This document shows positions 48,215 to 57,236 of a stretch of DNA of 64,000 nt, one piece after another. How positions within the stretch are numbered: the first letter of the stretch is position 1; each line of letters starts with the position of its first letter. Source of the DNA: G965200765 sp965203865. GTDB lineage: Bacteria > Pseudomonadota > Gammaproteobacteria > Arenicellales > JAJDZL01. The translations under genes and the position numbers were made by a program. Where the stretch lies: contig OZ241916.1 in assembly GCA_965203865.1 (NCBI GenBank), forward strand, positions 1,798,001 through 1,862,000, written 5' to 3'. The notes below the pieces were generated by a model. The model made no database searches. It was not told where the DNA came from and was given only the letters and a program-made list of their open reading frames with translations.

Positions 48215-48781
48215 CTACGCAATGGGCAAAGTCACACCGGACTGGCCCTGGTACTTGCCGCCCCGCTCCTTGTAAGATGTTTCGCACTCGCTGTCTGTTT
48301 CAAAAAAGATCACTTGGGCAACTCCTTCGTTTGCATAGATCTTTGCAGGTAAAGGCGTAGTATTGGAAAACTCCAGTGTCGCGTATCCTTCCCACTCGGG
48401 TTCGAAAGGCGTAACATTGACGATTATCCCGCAACGCGCGTAGGTTGATTTTCCAAGGCAGACTGTGAGTACAGACCGGGGTATTCTGAAATACTCGACG
48501 GTTCTCGCCAGTGCAAAGGAATTCGGCGGGATTACACAGACATTGCCAGTAAAGTCAACAAAACTGTCATCTGAAAACGCTTTGGGGTCAACAATCGCTG
48601 TGTGGATATTGGTAAAGATTTTGAATTCATTCGAGCAGCGAATGTCATAGCCGTAACTTGAGGTTCCGTACGAAATCACCCTTTCATTTTGAATCTGGCT
48701 TACCTGACCCGATTCAAATGGTTCAATCATTCCATGTTCGGAAGCCATTCGCCGAATCCACGAATCTGCTTTAATGCTCAA
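48215..48781 (-). CDS. dcd: dCTP deaminase
   Basis: 188 aa trimeric enzyme that makes dUTP from dCTP. The catalytic region is LGKSTYARCGIIVNVTPFEP followed by WEGYATLEFSN with the active Glu. C-terminal GGKYQGQSGVTLP closes the active site. Between mrp and aroC in the probable operon. Confidence 0.94.
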   Translation of the reverse strand: MSIKADSWIRRMASEHGMIEPFESGQVSQIQNERVISYGTSSYGYDIRCSNEFKIFTNIHTAIVDPKAFSDDSFVDFTGNVCVIPPNSFALARTVEYFRIPRSVLTVCLGKSTYARCGIIVNVTPFEPEWEGYATLEFSNTTPLPAKIYANEGVAQVIFFETDSECETSYKERGGKYQGQSGVTLPIA

Positions 48782-48813
48782 ATTGCAAACCTCAATGCAC
48801 TTGCCAGAACACT

Positions 48814-49905
48814 CTAAGTATTCTGTATAACAATAGATGGAAATTCGCCGGTAAAGTCTTTTTTCTTCAAAGACAACCTGGCCGCCGTTGTACGGGCAAT
48901 CTTCTTGTAGATCGCCGATGCCTCACTTTGAGGATTAGCAACTACAGTCGGTCGCCCGCAATCAGCATCTGAGCGAATTGACATTTCCAACGGCACACCG
49001 CCCAAATACTCGACACCGTATTCCTCGGCCATTCTCTGGCCGCCCCCTTCTCCGAAAATATGTTCCTGGCTCCCGCAATTCTTGCAGATATGAATTGACA
49101 TGTTCTCCACGACTCCAAGCACGTTGATTTCAACCTTTTCAAACATTCGGAAAGCCTTTCTTGCATCAAGCAAAGCAATATCCTGCGGCGTTGTAACAAT
49201 GATTGCACCGCTCACCGGTACTCGCTGAGCCAAGGTAAGCTGCGTGTCGCCTGTTCCCGGTGGAAGGTCAATGACCAGATAGTCAAGATTGTCCCAGGCA
49301 GTTTGCCTGAGTAGTTGCTCCAGTGCCTGCGTTACCATGGGGCCCCGCCAAATCATTGGAGTTTCTTCTTCAATCAGAAAACCAATCGACATGGTTTGCA
49401 GGTGATAACTGTGTACCGGTTGCATGGACTTCCCATCCTTGGACTGGGGCTTTCCTCGAACTCCAAGCATTCTGGGTTGGCTGGGACCATAAATATCGGC
49501 ATCAAGCACACCGACGTTCGCACCTTCTGCTGACAATGCCAATGCCAAGTTTGCTGACACAGTAGACTTGCCCACGCCGCCCTTGCCGGACGCAACAGCA
49601 ATCATGTTCTTCACACCGGAAAGCGGCGAAACCCCTTTTTGCACAGAGTGCGAAGAAATTTTCGTGTCTGCTTCAATATGAACATTGCTCAAGCCGTCCA
49701 GGCCCGACAAATTCTTCTCTATTGTTGACTTGAGTTCTGGAATCCAGCTTTTGGCCGGGTAGCCAAGAGACACAGATATGCTTACAGTTCCGTTGTCAAC
49801 AGTAATATCCTTTACGCTTTTGTCTTTCAGAAGACTGGCCCCGGTATGCGGGTCAATCACTGCATCAAGTGCTGATTCAACAGCAGATTTGCTTAAACTT
49901 GTCAT
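48814..49905 (-). CDS. mrp: Iron-sulfur cluster carrier Mrp/ApbC
   Basis: 363 aa. N-terminal DUF59 (MIP18-like) domain to about residue 85, then the P-loop ATPase with SGKGGVGKSTVSANLA and the cluster-binding CKNC motif (HICKNCGSQEH). It delivers Fe-S clusters to apoproteins in the cytoplasm. Divergent from metG, as in many gammaproteobacteria. Confidence 0.93.
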   Translation of the reverse strand: MTSLSKSAVESALDAVIDPHTGASLLKDKSVKDITVDNGTVSISVSLGYPAKSWIPELKSTIEKNLSGLDGLSNVHIEADTKISSHSVQKGVSPLSGVKNMIAVASGKGGVGKSTVSANLALALSAEGANVGVLDADIYGPSQPRMLGVRGKPQSKDGKSMQPVHSYHLQTMSIGFLIEEETPMIWRGPMVTQALEQLLRQTAWDNLDYLVIDLPPGTGDTQLTLAQRVPVSGAIIVTTPQDIALLDARKAFRMFEKVEINVLGVVENMSIHICKNCGSQEHIFGEGGGQRMAEEYGVEYLGGVPLEMSIRSDADCGRPTVVANPQSEASAIYKKIARTTAARLSLKKKDFTGEFPSIVIQNT

Positions 49906-50080
49906 TAAATATCTTAACTCTCCTGGAAATTTTCAGTGCTTTCAGACTAGCAAGAATATTGTAGCATATAGCCCCGGAACAACATTGCCTACCCGCAACG
50001 CTCGCGAGTCCAGTAAAATTGATTGTCAAGTTCTTGTTGAAAACAAGAACAAATTAACCACTAACTTCACTTGCAAAAAA

Positions 50081-52072
50081 ATGACACGGAAAATTCTGGT
50101 AACAAGCGCATTGCCGTACGCAAACGGACCGATTCATATCGGCCACCTGGTTGAATACATTCAAACGGATATCTGGGTAAGATACCAGCGAATGAATGGA
50201 AACCAGTGCTACTACGTTTGCGCTGACGATGCGCATGGCACGCCGATTATGCTTCGGGCCAGAAAGGAAAGCATTGCGCCGGAAGAACTGATTGACCGAT
50301 ACAAGAAGGAGCATGAAACGGATTTTGCAGACTTTGATATTCGCTTCGATAACTACCACACCACGCATTCTCAGGAAAACAAGGAATGTTCCGAATTCGT
50401 ATATCAGCGTCTTGTTGAGGGTGGATACATTCGCCGTAAAACCATTCAGCAGGCATACGACCCGGAAGAAGACCTGTTTCTCCCGGATCGCTTTGTAAAA
50501 GGAGGCTGTCCCCGCTGCGGTGCCGAAGACCAGTACGGAGACAGCTGCGAAAACTGCGGCGCAACTTATTCACCATCTGACTTGGTGAACCCTGTATCCG
50601 CCTTGTCCGGAACACCGCCCGAACAACGCGAAAGCGAACATTTGTTTGTCCAGCTCGGCAAGTTTACCGACATGCTGCAAGAATGGGTTTCAGGGGATTT
50701 CATGCAACCGGAAGCTCGAAACAAGCTAAAGGAATGGTTTGAAGTAGGTTTGCAAGACTGGGATATTTCACGGGATGCACCGTATTTCGGGTTCAAAATT
50801 CCAAACGAGGAAAACAAGTACTTCTATGTTTGGCTGGACGCACCGATTGGCTACATGGCAAGCTTTAAAAACTACTGCAACCAGACTGGCCTGAGCTTTG
50901 ACGATTTCTGGGGAAACGAATCTCAAGCGGAGCTCTATCATTTTATTGGCAAGGACATTCTCTATTTTCATACATTGTTTTGGCCAGCTCTGCTGCATGC
51001 AGCAGGCTTCCGTAAACCTTCTGCGGTATATGCGCATGGATTCTTGACTGTCAATGGGCAAAAAATGTCCAAGTCCAGAGGGACATTTATCACGGCCCGC
51101 TGTTATCTTGACCATCTCGACCCAGAGTATTTACGCTACTACTATGCATTCAAATTGAATGAGCGAATTGAAGATTTGGATCTGAGTCTGGATGATTTTG
51201 TGCAGCGGGTAAATTCCGACCTGATCGGAAAATTGGTCAACATCGCCAGCAGAAGTGCAAATTTCATCTCGCAGAAATTCGACGGCATGCTGGGTGCTGA
51301 GCTGGACGATGCGGACAGCTATCAGGAAGCAGTGAATGCCAGAGCTTCGATTTCCCAGGCTTACGAGCAACGTGCCTTCGGCAAGGCGATGCGAGAAATT
51401 ATGGCGATTGCCGACAAGGTCAATACCTATGTTAGCGATATGCAACCTTGGGTGATGGCAAAAGACCCTGCTGCGAGCAAAAAACTACAGAGAGTTTGCA
51501 CTCAGTCAATTAATCTTTTCAGAGTCCTGGTTTTCTACCTGGCTCCTGTTGTGCCTTCTCTTGCGAATCGCACAGGAGAGTTTCTGAACGAACCCATTGA
51601 AAACTGGGAACAGATTGACAATCCTTTGCTGAATCACAGAATTTCAAAATATTCGCACCTTTTGAGTCGAATTCAGGAAAAAAATGTAAAGAAAATGGTA
51701 CAGGCATCCATGGAGGCGGAAGAAACTTCAGATAAGAAACAGGTGCCTGAAAATATTTCGATTGACTACCTGTCCAAAGTGGATCTTCGCGTTGGGCGAA
51801 TTCTCGAGGCAAGCGATGTTGCTGATTCAAGAAAGCTATTGAAGCTGAGTGTTGACCTCGGTTCGGAAACAAGACAAATTTTTGCCGGAATCAAGGGAGA
51901 ATACGAACCGCAGTCGTTGATTGGACGCTCAGTTGTAGTGGTGGCCAATCTGGAACCAAGGAAAATGAAATTCGGAAATTCTGAAGGAATGGTTTTGGCT
52001 GCTCACGATGAAGACGGCTTGTGGCTGATTGATGTAGACAGCAAGGCAAAGCCCGGTTCCACCATAAGTTGA
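50081..52072 (+). CDS. metG: Methionyl-tRNA synthetase
   Basis: 663 aa from ATG 50081; the open frame extends 303 bp further upstream through the start of the divergent mrp gene but lacks conservation there. HIGH motif at residues 19-22 (GPIHIGHL), zinc knuckle CPRCG...CENCG near 145-161, KMSKS near 328-332, and the C-terminal tRNA-binding domain (VDLRVGRILEA). Complete, with dimerising tail. Confidence 0.96.
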   Translation: MTRKILVTSALPYANGPIHIGHLVEYIQTDIWVRYQRMNGNQCYYVCADDAHGTPIMLRARKESIAPEELIDRYKKEHETDFADFDIRFDNYHTTHSQENKECSEFVYQRLVEGGYIRRKTIQQAYDPEEDLFLPDRFVKGGCPRCGAEDQYGDSCENCGATYSPSDLVNPVSALSGTPPEQRESEHLFVQLGKFTDMLQEWVSGDFMQPEARNKLKEWFEVGLQDWDISRDAPYFGFKIPNEENKYFYVWLDAPIGYMASFKNYCNQTGLSFDDFWGNESQAELYHFIGKDILYFHTLFWPALLHAAGFRKPSAVYAHGFLTVNGQKMSKSRGTFITARCYLDHLDPEYLRYYYAFKLNERIEDLDLSLDDFVQRVNSDLIGKLVNIASRSANFISQKFDGMLGAELDDADSYQEAVNARASISQAYEQRAFGKAMREIMAIADKVNTYVSDMQPWVMAKDPAASKKLQRVCTQSINLFRVLVFYLAPVVPSLANRTGEFLNEPIENWEQIDNPLLNHRISKYSHLLSRIQEKNVKKMVQASMEAEETSDKKQVPENISIDYLSKVDLRVGRILEASDVADSRKLLKLSVDLGSETRQIFAGIKGEYEPQSLIGRSVVVVANLEPRKMKFGNSEGMVLAAHDEDGLWLIDVDSKAKPGSTIS

Positions 52073-52075
52073 TGC

Positions 52076-52741
52076 GTGCCCCAAGTGGTTGAAGTCAGCC
52101 TGTCAAGCAAGAAAGACAAACCGTCTGCTATAACAAAAGAAATTGATGCATGCCTGCCGCAAACTCAGTGTACTCTTTGCGGCTATCCTCGCTGTACCGA
52201 CTACGCTGATGCAATCCGGCAAGGAACTGCAGACATCAATCTTTGCACTCCGGGTGGCACAATAACGGTCCAAGCCTTGGCATCCCTATTGAATTTGGAG
52301 GCAATACCTCCGCTCGAAAAATTTACCGGCCGGAAACTTGCCAAAATACGAGAAATTGATTGTATTGGCTGCACGCTTTGTTTGAAGCCGTGTCCAGTCG
52401 ATGCAATTGTTGGTACAGCGAAATACATGCACAGTGTTCTTGCTTCGGAGTGTACAGGTTGCGGTCTATGCGTACCTTTATGCCCTGTTGACTGTATCGA
52501 AATGCACAGTTTTCAGCCCATTGAGAAAGGAAAAGTCTGGAAGTCATTTCAAGACCAAGAAGTTCAACGATGGAGAAAACTTGCTGAATCGCACTTTACG
52601 CGGCTAGAATCCATTGACTGCGCAAACGATTTGGATACAACCGAATCGGATAGAAAATTGCAAATTCGCGAATCTGTGAATCGAGTGCGTCGCAAACGCT
52701 GGAAGCAGTCTCGCAGGCCCGTCAAACACAACAAAACCTAG
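52076..52741 (+). CDS. RnfB-like iron-sulfur protein without membrane anchor
   Basis: 221 aa, GTG start 3 bp after metG. N-terminal Fe-S domain with QCTLCGYPRC, then two [4Fe-4S] ferredoxin motifs (CIGCTLCLKPCPVDA and CTGCGLCVPLCPVDC). RnfB normally begins with a hydrophobic helix; this lacks it and no rnfACDGE genes follow, so it is a free-standing soluble ferredoxin version. Position between metG and nth is a common arrangement. Basic C-terminal tail. Confidence 0.85.
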   Translation: MPQVVEVSLSSKKDKPSAITKEIDACLPQTQCTLCGYPRCTDYADAIRQGTADINLCTPGGTITVQALASLLNLEAIPPLEKFTGRKLAKIREIDCIGCTLCLKPCPVDAIVGTAKYMHSVLASECTGCGLCVPLCPVDCIEMHSFQPIEKGKVWKSFQDQEVQRWRKLAESHFTRLESIDCANDLDTTESDRKLQIRESVNRVRRKRWKQSRRPVKHNKT

Positions 52742-52750
52742 CAAGGCTGA

Positions 52751-53434
52751 ATGAATACTGCAAAGCGACACGAAATTTTTTCGCGTTTCAGATCTGCCAA
52801 TCCCAGTCCTACAACCGAATTGAACTACGGCAGCAATTTTGAGTTGCTGGTTGCAGTTGTCCTGTCTGCCCAGGCAACGGACAAGTCCGTCAATCTGGCG
52901 ACGAAAAAGTTATTCGCAAAAGCTCCTGAACCGCAAGACATGGTAAATCTTGGTTTGCCAAAGGTCAAAGAACTGATCAAGACGATTGGACTTTACAATA
53001 ACAAGGCGAAAAACCTGATTGCCCTATCGCAGGTTCTTCTTGACGAGCATAATGGCCAAGTGCCCGACACCTTGGAACAATTGACTGCTCTGCCCGGAGT
53101 CGGGCGCAAAACTGCCAATGTTATTCTGAACACTGCTTTTGGAAAGCCGACCATCGCTGTCGATACTCATATATTTCGGGTGTCCAACCGAACCCGCCTT
53201 GCAAGCGGAAAAAACGTGGTTCAAGTGGAAGAAAAGTTAACGAAAATCGTGCCCAAAGAGTTTGTTTGTGACGCTCATCACTGGCTAATTCTGCACGGAC
53301 GCTATACCTGCACCGCTCGAAAGCCACTGTGCAACAAGTGTATAATCTGCGACCTTTGCGAGTATCCAGAACGAACTTGCACAAGCCTAAGTGAACTTTC
53401 AACATTCCAGAAACAAGATGAGCGAAGACCTTGA
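52751..53434 (+). CDS. nth: Endonuclease III
   Basis: 227 aa DNA glycosylase/AP lyase for oxidised pyrimidines. HhH motif LPGVGRKTANVIL with the catalytic Lys, VDTHIFRVSNR with the Asp, and the [4Fe-4S] motif C-x6-C-x2-C-x5-C (CTARKPLC to CDLC). 10 bp after the RnfB-like gene; overlaps the next gene by 17 bp. Confidence 0.96.
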   Translation: MNTAKRHEIFSRFRSANPSPTTELNYGSNFELLVAVVLSAQATDKSVNLATKKLFAKAPEPQDMVNLGLPKVKELIKTIGLYNNKAKNLIALSQVLLDEHNGQVPDTLEQLTALPGVGRKTANVILNTAFGKPTIAVDTHIFRVSNRTRLASGKNVVQVEEKLTKIVPKEFVCDAHHWLILHGRYTCTARKPLCNKCIICDLCEYPERTCTSLSELSTFQKQDERRP

Positions 53435-53852
53435 GCAACGAAAGTTCTTCTTTGCCCTTTGGGAAAAAATTCAATCCAAAGGCAAAATGGACACCATGGA
53501 AAAACAATCTGCCAAGGTTGTTGGAATGCATCCGGAATTACACCCGATGCTGGCAGAACCTTCCAAATTCACTGAGTACGAGTTTTCTGAGGAAGAAGGG
53601 GACCCATTTGGACACCTGGCACTCCATGCTCTGCTACTGGAATTGATTTTCCTAGACAATCCTAAAGGGATCCGGGCCTTGTACGATAGACGTATAAATG
53701 AAGCTCAGGACAAGCATGCCGTCCAGCACGAATTCATGGAAAGCATATTCGACTGGATGGCTGCATCTGGCACTTCTGACGAGTCAGAAGTCAATATGGA
53801 CGAACTTCAGAATCTTCTGGAACATCGTTTCGGGACGGTGGCAAAAAAATGA
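53418..53852 (+). CDS. DUF1841 family protein
   Basis: 144 aa from ATG 53418 (MSEDLEQRKFF), inside the nth 3' end. DPFGHLALHALLLE and the HAVQHEFMESIFD region are characteristic; function unknown. Position after nth is conserved in several beta- and gammaproteobacteria. Confidence 0.8.
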   Translation: MSEDLEQRKFFFALWEKIQSKGKMDTMEKQSAKVVGMHPELHPMLAEPSKFTEYEFSEEEGDPFGHLALHALLLELIFLDNPKGIRALYDRRINEAQDKHAVQHEFMESIFDWMAASGTSDESEVNMDELQNLLEHRFGTVAKK

Positions 53853-53918
53853 GCCATTTTTATTGCAGCATGCCTGTGCATACCTTGATATTCCGAAAAA
53901 ATCAATAAGCATCAATTG

Positions 53919-53991
53919 GTGCAAAGGCACTGCAAATCAACCCTTCAGCCGATTTGCAAAGATACCAGGCTGGTGCCTGTCAGATGCTGAC
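53919..53991 (-). repeat. Palindromic repeat family A, copy 3
   Basis: Inverted copy close to 45972-46050. The stem is partly degraded (TTGCAAATCGGCT / GGTTGATTTGCA). Confidence 0.7.
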
Positions 53992-54007
53992 TAGGGGAAT
54001 AGTTGCG

Positions 54008-54080
54008 GTGTTCGTGCCGGCAACTGAGGTTTTCAGTAGCTATTATTGAAGCGGAAAACAAACTCCAGCATGTTCATCCA
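54008..54080 (+). repeat. Dispersed repeat family B, copy 2 (partial)
   Basis: Shares CCGGCAACTG and ATTGAAGCG with copies at 7983-8124 and 60074-60222. Confidence 0.4.
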
Positions 54081-54291
54081 GATCGTTTTGTTGTATTATT
54101 TGACACTCTGTAATAGTTAGAAGCATGTAAATATTTTTCTTTGTACATTTTGTTTGAGAGGCAAAAGGCATGGTTGAATGGTTTTCAAACCAAGAAAACG
54201 TACTTGAGATCAACGGGGCGATGGTGCAACAAAGTGTTGCAATGTAACCTGTTGCACCTACAGCCAGCGTGAATAGAGTTTAGGTGAACAA

Positions 54292-57224
54292 ATGATTACC
54301 CCCCCCCCCTCTCGCCAGATGCGAAAAGCAATCCGATCATCAATTCGCCGTACAAAGAACCTGACAAGCACTGGCCTCTTGACTCTGGGTTCAGAGTTGA
54401 CAATACGAACCAACCAAAAGTAGGACGACGAAAGAGCGGAACAGATTTACCTGTACCGAAACCGTACAAGCAAACTTCCAATGATTGGCGTGCTGCAAGG
54501 AATTTTGAGCCGCACCTTCAAATCGAGCTACTGCGTTCGTGCCTTAAATCATGGAGATCCCGAGGTTATCCCGGAACGTCTCGACATACGAAGGAGTTGC
54601 TTCAGCATTGGGGGAACGAAGAACTAGATACCCGCCCGCTATGGTGTCAAAGAGAAGCTGTAGAAACAATAATCTGGCTGAAAGAAGTCAAAGGCATTGA
54701 CAACAAACAGAGCTGGAATTATGTTCATCAACAATTGGCAGAGGTCAATGAGAAATATAACGATGACATAGAAAGATTGGCGGTGAAGATGGCAACCGGC
54801 ACCGGTAAGACTTGGGTAATGGCAATGCTGATTCTTTGGTACGCGGTAAACCGACCGGAAAATCAATCCGCGGATGTCCTCATTATTACTCCTAATCTGA
54901 CGGTCCGCGACCGTCTAAAGGTATTGAGCACTGAAAAGGGGAGCGATGGTGAAACAAGCATTGGCAATGTGGAGTTGAGCTTGTATGAAAAGTTGCTACC
55001 GCCTGGAGTGATATTGCCTGCTGGACTGCATGTTACAGTTCGAAACTATCATGTTTTTTGGCCTCGTAAGGAAATATTCGGGATTGGTGACAGCGAAGAA
55101 AAAGCTGCCAAACTCGAGAAGCAAATACTGAAACATGGCCCGAAAGACAGACTGAGCCCGGATTTGGATGAAACGGAAGAGCAGATGCTTGACCGGGTTT
55201 TGCCGAATCATCGTAATCGTGGAAAATTACTGGTTCTGAATGATGAGGCACATCATTGCTATCGAATGAGCGGGCGAAGAAGTCACGAGGGTAGATGGTT
55301 TACCGCACTGAAAACGATCAAGCAATTGGGTCGACTGGAATTGGTCATTGACCTTTCTGCCACCCCTACATATCTAACCTTGCCTGCTGGACTGGATTAT
55401 GAGTTGTTTCCATGGATCGTGAGCAATACACCCCTTATTGAAGCGATTGAAGCGGGGCTTACGAAGATTCCACAGTTACCAGTAGACGACGACACTCATC
55501 AAGAAGTCCCATTCTATCGCAACATTTACAAATCGTTGAACGGGCAAAAGTTGGAAGCGGGAAATTTCCCTCCCGAGTTAACGCGGCTGTTGAAAAGAAT
55601 ACACGAGGACTACTTGAAATTTAAGGAGGCTTACGCAAGCGTGCGAAAAATACCGGTATTGATTGTAGTGACAGGGACAATTGATGATGCAGAGGCTTGC
55701 TATCGAGAGCTGGCTGGCGAAAAACTGGCAGACGGTTGGTGCAAAGGTAAATTTTCTACCTTTTCCAATGTAAGAGAAGACGGACATGGACCACACGAAT
55801 TTCCGCGTACATTCATTATTCACTCAAAACTGGATAGTGTGGAAGAAACTGTGGATAGGGAGGTGGAGCGAAGTGCCAAGTTTCAGGAAGTTTTTTTCCC
55901 TCAATTAGAAAAGGAATCTAATGCTGATTACATCAAACGTTTGCGTCATGTACGAGACACAGTAGGCCAAGCTGGACAACTAGGTGAAATGGTTAGATGC
56001 ATTATCTCGGTTGGAATGCTGACAGAGGGTTGGGATGCGAAAACAGTTACACATATTGTTGGCTATCGCGCCTTTGAGAGTGACTTGCTATGCGAACAGA
56101 TAACTGGACGGGCTCTCAGACGCACGAGTATTCCAATCGAGGGAGAGCCAGTTGTTCCCGAATATGCCCGCGTGACTGGTGTTCCATTCCGGTTTATGAG
56201 AGGCACGGACAATCCAGAAAAACTTATTGGTCGCGAAACATACCCTGTCGAAACGATGCTGCGGAGAAAAGAGTTTCGAATCACTTTTCCCAAAGTTTCA
56301 GGGTATGAACTTGTACGGCCCGGACAAGAAGTAGTTCTTTGCAGAACCAAAGCTTCTGCTCCCTACAACCCCGGAGTAGCTAATAGTCCGACCGGTACCC
56401 TGATAAAAGGCGTTATTGGTGCAGAGTGGGAAATGAAAACTACGATTGCCAGCCGGCATCAATCAATTGTCTATGAATTGGCAAGGCTTGCGATGTATAG
56501 TTTTTTGGTTGAGCCTGAAGAGAAAATTCTTGATAAATCAGTCAGGCAAAGGGCTCTGTTTGCATCTATATTGCTGGCGACCAGAGAGTGGCTTGAACTA
56601 AAAGATTTCAGCGAAACAGAGAAGGCAAGGCTTCTAGTAAGTCCACATAATATCGCTATTCCATTGGAAATCGCACTTTGCTGTGTCAGCAAAGACGGTG
56701 TGGAACCGAAGATTCATCCAGTTTTTTTATCGGACCGGCCGAAAAGTAGCGATACTGGGCGCATCAAGTTTGACACTAGTTTAGGGAACAGGTATCCCCT
56801 TGACACGAATGCTGTCACCAATATGAGCGAGTTGAACCGAGCAGCGTGTCACTCCGCCACAGAGGCACATCTGAGCAAGATTCTTGATGCAGATCCAAGA
56901 GTTGCTGCTTGGGTGCGAAATTATCGATTGGGGTGGACGATTCCTTATCGAGATCTGAAAACAGGGGCGCAACGACAGTATGAACCAGATTTTGTTGTCA
57001 GAGTCAATGATGAGAGTAAAGTTCCGCGTACGCTTATTCTTGAAGTAAAAGGCGTGGTGGATGATGACTCCGAACACAAAGCAAAAGCGGTTCGGCAATG
57101 GTGGTTGCCAGCCGTCAACGGGTCAGATGAACCTGTTTGCGAAGGCAATTGGGAGTACCACATGATTTCTGCAAACGACAATCTTGAAAACAAGTTGAAC
57201 TTAATTTTGAATTCTGCGAATTGA
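54292..57224 (+). CDS. Type III-like restriction endonuclease subunit, phase-variable, out of frame
   Basis: The long open frame is 54309-57224, but the ATG at 54292, with AGGTG seven bases before, is separated from it by the C11 tract (54299-54309). In the off frame the product ends after about 43 codons at TAG. With 9 or 12 C it would be about 976-977 aa. Helicase motifs: Walker A MATGTGKTW, NDEAHH, DLSATP, MLTEGWD, ITGRALRR; the C-terminus has a PD-(D/E)xK nuclease (YEPDFVVRVN, LILEVKG). The N-terminal part NPIINSPYKEPDKHW is typical of this family. Partner of the methyltransferase 12 bp downstream; it should cut unmethylated DNA. Confidence 0.85.
54299..54309 (+). repeat. C11 simple tract at codon 3 of the restriction gene
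   Basis: Eleven C in the coding strand. The frame opens only with multiples of three (9 or 12). Flanked downstream by TCTCGC, as is the autotransporter tract. Confidence 0.93.
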
Positions 57225-57236
57225 GGTATACCAACT

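Larger units (their letters stand above)
53853..54291. other. Spacer between housekeeping operon and restriction locus
   Basis: 439 bp with no gene. Holds one copy of repeat family A (53919-53991) and one partial copy of family B (54008-54080), and presumably the promoter of the restriction locus. Confidence 0.55.

Noticed and set aside
49778..50080. Extended N-terminus of MetG
   Set aside because: It reads antisense through the mrp start, and the HIGH region needs the start at 50081.
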